DNA from: Burkholderia sp. 8Y
Lineage (GTDB): Bacteria > Pseudomonadota > Gammaproteobacteria > Burkholderiales > Burkholderiaceae
NCBI RefSeq assembly: GCF_902506145.1
Contig: NZ_LR733520.1
Location: forward strand, 1,026,640-1,090,639
Direction of reading: 5' to 3'
Length of the DNA: 64,000 nucleotides
Below are positions 57,464 to 64,000 of the stretch, piece by piece. Under the pieces are notes generated by a model, which was not told the DNA's origin, made no database searches, and saw nothing but the letters and a program-made list of their open reading frames with translations. The position numbers and the translations under genes were made by a program. Within the stretch, counting starts at the first letter, position 1, and every line of letters begins with the position of its first letter.

Positions 57464-57844
57464 TCACGACGCCGCAGCCGTCGATCCCTCGGCGCTCGAC
57501 ATTTCCGTCGCCGCAACGCGCGAATTGGCGCTGCGTTGCCGCCGGCGGAAGCGCAGCGCCAGCACCAACGACACCGCGCACGGCACGACATAACTCAGCA
57601 GCCGCGTGCTCCATGCCGTGCGCGACCCGACGGCCTCGTACTGCGTATGCGCATGGAAGCTCGCGGATGCAAACACCATCGTCAAGGTGAAGTCGAGCAC
57701 CATTGCCAACAGGCAAAAGACGAAGTAGATCAGTGCGCCGTTCCAGACCGCTTCGCCAATCGCAGCATTGGCCGTGCGGCACGCGAAGAGCACGACGCCC
57801 ATCAATAACAGATTGAAAAACAACGGAATCCAGGGGAAGTCCAT
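57464..57844 (-). CDS. Hypothetical inner-membrane protein
   Basis: A 126-residue protein with three hydrophobic helices (about 5-25, 33-58 and 80-98) and a Ser/Ala-rich tail. No family is recognised. It follows the LysR gene at 57948 on the same strand by 103 bases. Confidence 0.7.
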   Translation of the reverse strand: MDFPWIPLFFNLLLMGVVLFACRTANAAIGEAVWNGALIYFVFCLLAMVLDFTLTMVFASASFHAHTQYEAVGSRTAWSTRLLSYVVPCAVSLVLALRFRRRQRSANSRVAATEMSSAEGSTAAAS

Positions 57845-57947
57845 GTGCGGGATGCCTCATGCGCTGAAGTAATCGACGGTCCGCCTACCGGACGCCGGCG
57901 CGATCTTCACACGCAGCCCTGTTTCGCTTGAATAAGAGTATTCCTAA

Positions 57948-58838
57948 TCAGTTTGGCCGATCCGCCAGCGACTCGGAGACAAAATCGATGAACGTGCGGA
58001 CCTTCGTCGTCATGTACTTGCGGCTCGTGTAGACCGCGTAGACCGCTGGCGCAAAGGCCGCGTAGTTCGGCAGCACGCGCACGAGCGCGCCGGAAGCCAG
58101 TTCCGGTTCGACGATCCACACCGGAAAATACGCGAGCCCGATGCCCGCCTTCACGAGCTGAAGCGCCATCGACGTGTCGTTTGTTTTCAACACGGCTTGA
58201 TTTTTGACGGTGAACGCGCCGTCCGGTCCGGTCAGCGTGACGGACTCGATGTTCGTATAGGTCGGCAAGACGATGCGATGCCGCGCGATATCGTCCGGGC
58301 GGCGCGGCTCGCCGTGACGTTCCAGATAAGCGGGTGAGCCCGCCAGCACGAACGGCATCGTGCACAGCGGCCGCACGATCAGCGAAGGCGACGGCTCCGA
58401 GGTCGCGCGCAACGCCATGTCGTAGCCTTCCTCGACCAGATCGACGAAGCGGTTCTCGAGCCGCAAGTCCACCAGCACGCCGGGATAGCGCGCCTGATAA
58501 GCGACGAGCAAATCCGCAAACCGGCGATTCGCGAACCAGCCGGGCGCCGTCACTTTCAGCACGCCCTGCGGCTCGCCGCGCTGCGCGCCGACCGCCGCCT
58601 CGGCCGCCTGCAATATGTCGAGCGCCTCGCGGCACTGTTCGTAATACACGCTGCCAGCTTCGGTCAGGCTCAGGTGCCGGGTTGTACGATTGAGCAGCCG
58701 CACGCCGAGTTGACGTTCGAGATTGGCGACGTGCTTGCTCGTCATCGCCGTCGAAATGTCGAGGCGCTCGGCGGCCTTCACGAAGCTGCCAGCTTCGACC
58801 ACTTCACGAAACACGCGCAGGCTGGTGAGCGCATCCAT
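57948..58838 (-). CDS. LysR-family regulator
   Basis: A 296-residue LysR-type regulator. HTH at residues 1-60 (MDALTSLRVFREVVEAGSFVKAAERLDISTAMTSKHVANLERQLGVRLLNRTTRHLSLTEAG), effector domain after about 90. The ATG fits family length. It is close to another LysR gene (58882) in the same direction; its target is not clear. Confidence 0.92.
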   Translation of the reverse strand: MDALTSLRVFREVVEAGSFVKAAERLDISTAMTSKHVANLERQLGVRLLNRTTRHLSLTEAGSVYYEQCREALDILQAAEAAVGAQRGEPQGVLKVTAPGWFANRRFADLLVAYQARYPGVLVDLRLENRFVDLVEEGYDMALRATSEPSPSLIVRPLCTMPFVLAGSPAYLERHGEPRRPDDIARHRIVLPTYTNIESVTLTGPDGAFTVKNQAVLKTNDTSMALQLVKAGIGLAYFPVWIVEPELASGALVRVLPNYAAFAPAVYAVYTSRKYMTTKVRTFIDFVSESLADRPN

Positions 58839-58881
58839 CGGTCAGATTCCGCGGGAAAGCAAAAGCGCGATCTTAGCCCGA

Positions 58882-59805
58882 TCACTTCGGCCATTCATCG
58901 AGCGCGTCGTTGAAAAGCGAGGCGACGACGCCGCGCAGCCACGTCGTGCGCGGATCGTTGTGATATTTGCGATGCCAGTGCTGCCTGAGATCGAAGCGCG
59001 GCAGCGCAAGCGGCGGCTCGGCGAGCGTGATCGACGCGTGTTCGGCGACATACGCGAAGCCGATCGCGTGCGGCACGGTCGCGATGAGATCGGTGCGCGA
59101 CAGGATGAACGGCAGGCTCATGAAGTGCGGCGTCTCCAGCACGGCGCGCCGCCGCACGCGCTCCTTGTCGAGATAATTCTCAAGGATCTCCTGGCTGCGC
59201 CCTTCGGCGCGCACGACCGCATGGCCGCATTCGATGAAGCGTTCCAGCGTGAGCGGCGCGTTTGCAAACGGATGATCGCGCCGCATGAGACAGATGAAGC
59301 GATGCGAGAAAAGCCGCTGCTGGAAAAAATTGTTGCCGTGCAGATCGGGGAAATAGCCGACCGCCAGATCGATGTCGCCGGACGTGAGCCCGCGTTCGAC
59401 TTCGCCGTGCGATGCCGACACCGAGCGCAGATTCGCGTGCGGCGCCTCCTTCGCGAAAGCCTGCAACAGACGCGGCAAGAACACGATCTCGCCGACATCC
59501 GAGAGGGCGATGGCGAAGGTATCGGTGCTGGAGGACGGATCGAAATGCTGCGTATCCAGCAGGCCGCGCTCGATGCGGCTCAGCGCCTCGCGCGCGGCGG
59601 GCACGAGCGCGAGCGCACGCGGCGTCGGTTCCATGCCGCGCGACGTGCGCACGAAAAGCGGGTCGTTGAAGTACTCGCGCAGCCGCCCGAGCGCCGTCGA
59701 AACGCGCGGCTGGCTCACGCCGAGCCGTTCGGCCGCGCGGCTCACATTGCGCGTCTCCTCGATGGCGACGAGAAACGGGATGAGGTTCAGGTCGAGGTCG
59801 TTCAT
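58882..59805 (-). CDS. LysR-family regulator (NodD/NahR-like group)
   Basis: A 307-residue LysR protein. MNDLDLNLIPFLVAIEETRNVSRAAERLGVSQPRVSTALGRLREYFNDPLFVRTSRGMEPTPRALAL is the pattern of the NahR/NodD/DntR subgroup that responds to aromatic or flavonoid ligands. It lies between pcaR and the other LysR gene. Ligand unknown; the neighbourhood suggests an aromatic compound. Confidence 0.92.
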   Translation of the reverse strand: MNDLDLNLIPFLVAIEETRNVSRAAERLGVSQPRVSTALGRLREYFNDPLFVRTSRGMEPTPRALALVPAAREALSRIERGLLDTQHFDPSSSTDTFAIALSDVGEIVFLPRLLQAFAKEAPHANLRSVSASHGEVERGLTSGDIDLAVGYFPDLHGNNFFQQRLFSHRFICLMRRDHPFANAPLTLERFIECGHAVVRAEGRSQEILENYLDKERVRRRAVLETPHFMSLPFILSRTDLIATVPHAIGFAYVAEHASITLAEPPLALPRFDLRQHWHRKYHNDPRTTWLRGVVASLFNDALDEWPK

Positions 59806-59826
59806 GGATGTGACCGGCGTCCGCCG

Positions 59827-60645
59827 TCAGCCGCGTCGCGCGACCATCTCGGACACGCGCTGCGCCGCCCTTTGCAATGGGTCGAGAAACGCCTTCGCCA
59901 TTTGCTTCGCGTTCTTGCGCTGCGCGTTGCCGCTGATATTGAGCGCGGCGATCACGCGGCCCTGCCGGTCGCGAATCGGCGCGGACATGGAAATCAGACC
60001 TTCCTCCAGTTCCTGATCGACGATGGCCCAGCCCTGACGGCGCACGAGCGCGATGGCGTCCTTCAAGGCGTCGCGGTCGGTGATCGTATGCGGCGTCCTC
60101 GCGACGATGTCGCTGGCGTCGAGCGCCGCGTCGAGCTGCGCGTCGTCGAGCGCGGCGAGCAGCACGCGGCCCATCGACGTGCAGAACGCGGGCAGGCGGC
60201 TGCCGATCGACAGATTCTGCGTGATGATCTTGTGCGTCGGCACGCGCAGCACGTAGACGATCTCCGCGCCGTTCAGCACGGCGGCCGAGCAGCTTTCGTG
60301 GACCTGTTCGACGAGGTCTTCCATCACCGGCTCCGCCAGATTCCAGAAGGGCATCGAAGTGAGATACGCGAATCCGAGATCGAGAATCTTCGGCGTCAGT
60401 TGAAAGAGCCGGCCGTCGGCTTCCACATAGCCGAGCGACTGCAGCGTAAGCAGAATGCGCCGCGCCCCGGCGCGCGTGAGGCCGGTCGCGGCGGCGACAT
60501 CGGTCAGCGTCTGCGCCGGGCGGTTCGCGTCGAACGAACGGATGACGGCCAGGCCGCGAGCGAACGATTGCACGTAGGCGTCGCCGGGACGCGACGGCGC
60601 GTCCTGCACATCGGTGTCGGAGGAGGACACTGGAAGATTCTTCAT
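59827..60645 (-). CDS. pcaR: IclR-family regulator of beta-ketoadipate genes (PcaR)
   Basis: A 272-residue IclR-type regulator. The N-terminal winged HTH (about 30-95; SFARGLAVIRSFDANRPAQTLTDVAAATGLTRAGARRILLTLQSLGYV) and IclR effector domain (VLRVPTHKIITQNLSIGSRLPAFCTSMGRVLLA) match PcaR and PobR proteins. PcaR uses beta-ketoadipate as inducer in Pseudomonas putida. It is divergent from pcaIJFB. ATG 60645 is preferred over an upstream open frame. Confidence 0.93.
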   Translation of the reverse strand: MKNLPVSSSDTDVQDAPSRPGDAYVQSFARGLAVIRSFDANRPAQTLTDVAAATGLTRAGARRILLTLQSLGYVEADGRLFQLTPKILDLGFAYLTSMPFWNLAEPVMEDLVEQVHESCSAAVLNGAEIVYVLRVPTHKIITQNLSIGSRLPAFCTSMGRVLLAALDDAQLDAALDASDIVARTPHTITDRDALKDAIALVRRQGWAIVDQELEEGLISMSAPIRDRQGRVIAALNISGNAQRKNAKQMAKAFLDPLQRAAQRVSEMVARRG

Positions 60646-60737
60646 GGCGTTTCGAAAACGGACGCGGGCTCCGTACAAACCCGCGAATTGCACAGGCTTC
60701 GTTGACACTGCAACGAACGCGGGACTACCATTCGGCT

Positions 60738-60774
60738 GTTCGCTAAACGAATCCATGTTCGCATATCGAACATG
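60738..60774 (+). promoter_or_regulatory. Tandem palindromic PcaR-type operator
   Basis: A near-perfect palindrome CATGTTCG-N5-CGAACATG (60754-60774) and a second, looser one GTTCG-N5-CGAAT (60738-60752). The core GTTCG-N5-CG(A)AC resembles the PcaR site of P. putida as I recall it (GTTCG-ATAAT-CGCAC). Located between divergent pcaR and pcaI. Confidence 0.7.
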
Positions 60775-60864
60775 CTCACGCAAGCGTCACCGACGCAGGT
60801 AAACCCGAAGTTCGACAGCAGGCGCAGCGTTTGCCCGCTCGGACGGGACCGGAGAAGAACGGCA

Positions 60865-61566
60865 ATGATCAACAAGATTTTCGAATCGCTCGCGCCCGCA
60901 GTCGCGGATGTTCACGACGGAGCGACCATCATGATCGGCGGATTCGGCACGGCGGGCATGCCGTCCGAACTGATCGACGCGCTCATCGAGCAGGGCGCGC
61001 GCGAACTCACCATCGTGAACAATAACGCGGGCAACGGCGACACCGGGCTGGCCGCGCTCCTGAAGGCGAAGCGCGTGCGCAAGATCATCTGCTCGTTCCC
61101 GCGCCAGACGGATTCGCATGTGTTCGACGCGCTCTACCGCGCGGGCGAAATCGAACTGGAACTCGTGCCGCAGGGCAACCTCGCGGAGCGCATCCGCGCG
61201 GCGGGCGCGGGCATCGGCGGTTTTTTCACGCCGACCGGCTACGGCACGAAACTGGCGGAAGGCAAGGAAACGCGCGAAATCGACGGCAGGCATTACGTGC
61301 TCGAAGCGCCGCTGCACGCGGATTTCGCGCTCATCAAGGCGTTCAAGGGCGACCGCTGGGGCAATCTGGTCTATCGTAAGACGGCGCGCAACTTCGGGCC
61401 GATCATGGCGAGCGCCGCGAAGACGGCCATCGTGCAGGTGTCGAAGGTCGTGCCGCTCGGCGAACTGGACCCGGAAAACATCGTGACGCCTGGCATCTTC
61501 GTGCAGCGCGTCGTGGAAGTGCCGCAAGCGGTGCATGCCGCCGAACTCGCCGCCGAAGCTCCATAA
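60865..61566 (+). CDS. pcaI: 3-oxoadipate CoA-transferase subunit A
   Basis: A 233-residue alpha subunit that with PcaJ makes 3-oxoadipyl-CoA from 3-oxoadipate and succinyl-CoA. IMIGGFGTAGMPSELIDALI and GNLVYRKTARNFGP are PcaI-type signals. It is similar to ScoA in this window but controlled by PcaR. ATG 60865 with GGAGAAGAACGGCA in front. Confidence 0.94.
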   Translation: MINKIFESLAPAVADVHDGATIMIGGFGTAGMPSELIDALIEQGARELTIVNNNAGNGDTGLAALLKAKRVRKIICSFPRQTDSHVFDALYRAGEIELELVPQGNLAERIRAAGAGIGGFFTPTGYGTKLAEGKETREIDGRHYVLEAPLHADFALIKAFKGDRWGNLVYRKTARNFGPIMASAAKTAIVQVSKVVPLGELDPENIVTPGIFVQRVVEVPQAVHAAELAAEAP

Positions 61567-61579
61567 AGGACACCAAGCC

Positions 61580-62236
61580 ATGAAGAAACTGACTCGCGAC
61601 GAAATGGCCAAGCGCGTGGCCGCGGACATTCCCGAAGGCGCGTACGTGAATCTGGGCATCGGCGTGCCGACGCTCGTCGCCAACCATCTCGCGGCGGACC
61701 GCGAAATCTTCCTGCACAGTGAAAACGGACTGCTCGGCATGGGCCCGGCGCCGGAGAAGGGCTGCGAAGACGACGAACTCATCAACGCCGGCAAGCAGCA
61801 CGTGACGCTGCTGACGGGCGGCGCGTTCTTCCATCATGCGGATTCATTCGCGATGATGCGCGGCGGCCATCTCGACTTCTGCGTGCTCGGCGCGTTCCAG
61901 GTTTCGGCGAAAGGCGATCTCGCGAACTGGCACACCGGCGCGCCCGACGCGATTCCGGCTGTCGGCGGCGCGATGGACCTCGCCATCGGCGCAAAACAGG
62001 TCTACGTGATGATGGAACTGCTCACGAAGCAAGGCGAAAGCAAGCTCGTGGCCGAGTGTTCGTATCCGGTGACGGGCGTGCAGTGCGTGGACCGCGTCTA
62101 CACGGACCTCGCCGTGTTCGACGTGACGCCGAATGGCTTCGTCGTGCGCGAGATCGTCGACGGCCTGTCGTTCGAGGAATTGCAGAAGCTGGCCAACGTG
62201 CCGCTTCAGTACGCGCCCGTTTCCGAGGCAGCCTGA
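61580..62236 (+). CDS. pcaJ: 3-oxoadipate CoA-transferase subunit B
   Basis: A 218-residue beta subunit. The catalytic Glu is in FLHSENGLLGMGP, with AYVNLGIGVPTLVANHL before it. AFFHHADSFAMMRGGHLD follows. It is 13 bases after pcaI, with AAAGGACACC as ribosome-binding site. Confidence 0.94.
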   Translation: MKKLTRDEMAKRVAADIPEGAYVNLGIGVPTLVANHLAADREIFLHSENGLLGMGPAPEKGCEDDELINAGKQHVTLLTGGAFFHHADSFAMMRGGHLDFCVLGAFQVSAKGDLANWHTGAPDAIPAVGGAMDLAIGAKQVYVMMELLTKQGESKLVAECSYPVTGVQCVDRVYTDLAVFDVTPNGFVVREIVDGLSFEELQKLANVPLQYAPVSEAA

Positions 62237-62263
62237 GAGACCTAAACAGCATTGGAGCAAGCG

Positions 62264-63466
62264 ATGAAAGATGCATTCGTATGTGACGCGATCCGCACGC
62301 CGTTCGGCCGCTATGCCGGCTCGCTGTCGTCGGTGCGCGCGGACGATCTGGGCGCCGTGCCGCTGCGCGCGCTGATGGAGCGCAACAAGGAAGTGGACTG
62401 GGACGCGGTCGAGGAAGTCATCTACGGCTGCGCGAATCAGGCGGGCGAGGACAATCGCAACGTCGCGCGCATGTCGGCGCTGCTCGCGGGCCTGCCGGTC
62501 GGCGTGCCGGGCTCGACGGTGAATCGCCTGTGCGGCTCGGGCATGGACGCCATCGGCATCGCGGCGCGCGCCATCAAGTCGGGCGAGGCGGGGCTGCTCG
62601 TCGCGGGCGGCGTCGAAAGCATGAGCCGCGCGCCGTTCGTGATGGGCAAGGCGACGAGCGCGTTCTCGCGTCAGGCCGAGATCCACGATACGACCATCGG
62701 CTGGCGTTTCGTGAACCCGCTGATGAAGAAGCAGTACGGCGTCGACTCGATGCCCGAGACCGCCGAGAACGTCGCGGACGACTACAAGGTGAGCCGCGAA
62801 GATCAGGACGCGTTCGCGCTGCGCAGCCAGCAAAAGGCGGCGCGCGCCCAGAAGGACGGCTCGCTCGCGCAGGAAATCACGCCGGTCACGATTGCGCAGA
62901 AGAAGGGCGACGCCATCGTCGTCGATCGCGACGAGCATCCGCGCGAAACGAGCCTCGAAGCCCTGGCGAAGCTCAAGGGCGTCGTGCGGCCGGAGGGCAG
63001 CGTGACGGCCGGCAACGCGTCGGGCGTGAACGACGGCGCCTGCGCGCTCCTCATCGCCGATGAAGAGAGCGCGAAACGCCACGGCCTGACGCCGCGTGCG
63101 CGCATTCTCGGCATGGCGACGGCCGGCGTGCCGCCGCGCGTGATGGGCATCGGTCCCGGCCCCGCGTCGCAGAAGCTGCTCGCGCGTCTTGGCATGACCA
63201 TCGACCAGATGGACGTGATCGAACTGAACGAGGCGTTCGCCTCGCAAGGGCTCGCGGTGCTGCGCATGCTCGGCGTCGGCGACGACGATCCGCGCGTCAA
63301 TCCGAACGGCGGCGCGATCGCGCTTGGCCATCCGCTCGGCGCGAGCGGCGCGCGGCTCGTCACGGCGGCGACCTATCAACTGGAACGCACCGGCGGCCGC
63401 TTCGCGCTCTGCACGATGTGCATCGGCGTGGGGCAGGGCATCGCGATGGTCATCGAGCGCGTCTGA
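62264..63466 (+). CDS. pcaF: Beta-ketoadipyl-CoA thiolase
   Basis: A 400-residue thiolase that splits 3-oxoadipyl-CoA into acetyl-CoA and succinyl-CoA. Active-site Cys in VNRLCGSGMDAIG (about 90), the His in NGGAIALGHPLGASGARL and Cys in LCTMCIGVGQG are all there. ATG 62264 with GGAGCA in front. It ends the pathway started by ring cleavage. Confidence 0.96.
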   Translation: MKDAFVCDAIRTPFGRYAGSLSSVRADDLGAVPLRALMERNKEVDWDAVEEVIYGCANQAGEDNRNVARMSALLAGLPVGVPGSTVNRLCGSGMDAIGIAARAIKSGEAGLLVAGGVESMSRAPFVMGKATSAFSRQAEIHDTTIGWRFVNPLMKKQYGVDSMPETAENVADDYKVSREDQDAFALRSQQKAARAQKDGSLAQEITPVTIAQKKGDAIVVDRDEHPRETSLEALAKLKGVVRPEGSVTAGNASGVNDGACALLIADEESAKRHGLTPRARILGMATAGVPPRVMGIGPGPASQKLLARLGMTIDQMDVIELNEAFASQGLAVLRMLGVGDDDPRVNPNGGAIALGHPLGASGARLVTAATYQLERTGGRFALCTMCIGVGQGIAMVIERV

Positions 63467-63470
63467 CGAC

Positions 63471-64000
63471 ATGTTCGGACGCCTGACCGACCTCATCTGC
63501 GGCAACGAAGCGGCCAACGCGGTGTGGTCGCCGCGCGCCACCGTGCAGGCCATGCTCGATGTGGAAGCCGCGCTCGCGCGCGCGTCGGCGCAAACGGGCG
63601 TGATCCCGGCGAGCGCCGTCGATGCAATCGTCGCCGCGTGCGACGCCGACAACATCGACGCCGCCGCGCTGATGGCGGGCGCGGCAGCCGGCGGCAATCT
63701 CGCGATTCCGCTCGTCAAGCAGCTCACCGCCGTCGTCAAGGCGCGCGATGCCGAAGCCGCGAAGTACGTGCATTGGGGCGCGACGAGCCAGGACGTGATC
63801 GACACGGGCGTGGTGCTGCAATTGCGCGCGGCGCTCGATCTGCTCGACGCCGATTTGCAGACGCTCGCCCACGCGCTCGCGGATCAGGCGGACAAGCATC
63901 GCGCGACGCCGATGATCGGCCGCACGTGGCTCCAGCAGGCGCTGCCGATCACCCTCGGCCTCAAGTTCGCGCAATGGCTCGATGCGGTGACGCGTCATCG
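63471..64000 (+). CDS. pcaB: 3-carboxy-cis,cis-muconate cycloisomerase, N-terminal part
   Basis: ATG 63471, four bases after the pcaF stop, runs open to the window end (176 codons plus 2 bases). The start MFGRLTDLICGNEAANAVWSPRATVQAMLDVEAALARA and the fumarase/aspartase-type segment HWGATSQDVIDTG match PcaB, which lactonises 3-carboxymuconate in the protocatechuate branch. It has no stop inside the window. It completes pcaIJFB as one operon. Confidence 0.93.
   Translation, partial: MFGRLTDLICGNEAANAVWSPRATVQAMLDVEAALARASAQTGVIPASAVDAIVAACDADNIDAAALMAGAAAGGNLAIPLVKQLTAVVKARDAEAAKYVHWGATSQDVIDTGVVLQLRAALDLLDADLQTLAHALADQADKHRATPMIGRTWLQQALPITLGLKFAQWLDAVTRH

Overview
The window is high-GC DNA whose gene content and order point to the primary chromosome of a Burkholderiaceae betaproteobacterium (Burkholderia, Paraburkholderia or Caballeronia type). 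The evidence is the aot-argR-ast arginine block, the thrS-infC-rpmI-rplT-pheS-pheT-ihfA translation cluster, an IclR-type pcaR divergent from pcaIJFB, and several LysR-controlled accessory functions. This assignment is inference from gene content; no database search was run.

Layout. 1-5.99 kb: tail of a peptide transporter, an initiator tRNA followed by a degraded AT-richer stretch, rpsU, a small operon (YigZ-like protein and 2Fe-2S ferredoxin), an acetyltransferase, a CSS-motif EAL phosphodiesterase and an unknown gene. 6.2-18.0 kb: one arginine uptake and catabolism locus, with permeases and ATPase (aotQMP), an AraC-type regulator (argR), the arginine succinyltransferase pathway (astC, aruF, aruG, astD, astB, astE) and the periplasmic binding protein aotJ at the far end. 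18.0-24.0 kb: a four-gene AaeXAB/NodT-like efflux operon with a divergent LysR gene. 24.1-36.5 kb: mostly housekeeping singletons and pairs, including an unlisted 54-residue protein, a SRAP-type DNA-crosslink protein, a phosphoesterase, an FAD dehydrogenase, WrbA, a YihY membrane protein, a PLP sulfhydrylase, a CBS protein, an MFS-acyltransferase fusion and aroC. 36.5-45.6 kb: ETF-quinone oxidoreductase, a short-chain dehydrogenase, a thioesterase, scoAB with a divergent PAS-LuxR regulator, a hydrolase, a RidA protein and relA.

45.6-54.0 kb: tRNA-Val, then thrS, infC (apparently starting at ATC), rpmI, rplT, pheS, pheT, ihfA and a MerR-type gene. Leader regions hold a terminator with a small Thr-containing ORF (thrS) and a long hairpin (pheS). 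55.2-57.4 kb: a 2-kb insertion in the 3' end of tRNA-Pro(GGG), bounded by a 50-bp direct repeat. It carries a two-part effector-like gene split by an in-frame TAG and a closely coupled partner that looks like an immunity gene. 57.4-64.0 kb: a membrane protein, two LysR regulators, and pcaR with a tandem palindromic operator upstream of pcaI-pcaJ-pcaF-pcaB (last gene cut by the window end).

Together the genes describe a soil or plant-associated heterotroph that uses arginine and aromatic compounds, feeds acetyl-CoA, succinyl-CoA and glutamate into central metabolism, and exports aromatic acids. The most interesting non-routine region is the tRNA-Pro cargo island. Next come the regulatory elements: a P. 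aeruginosa-type ArgR half-site in front of astC, paired PcaR palindromes, and the thrS and pheS leaders.
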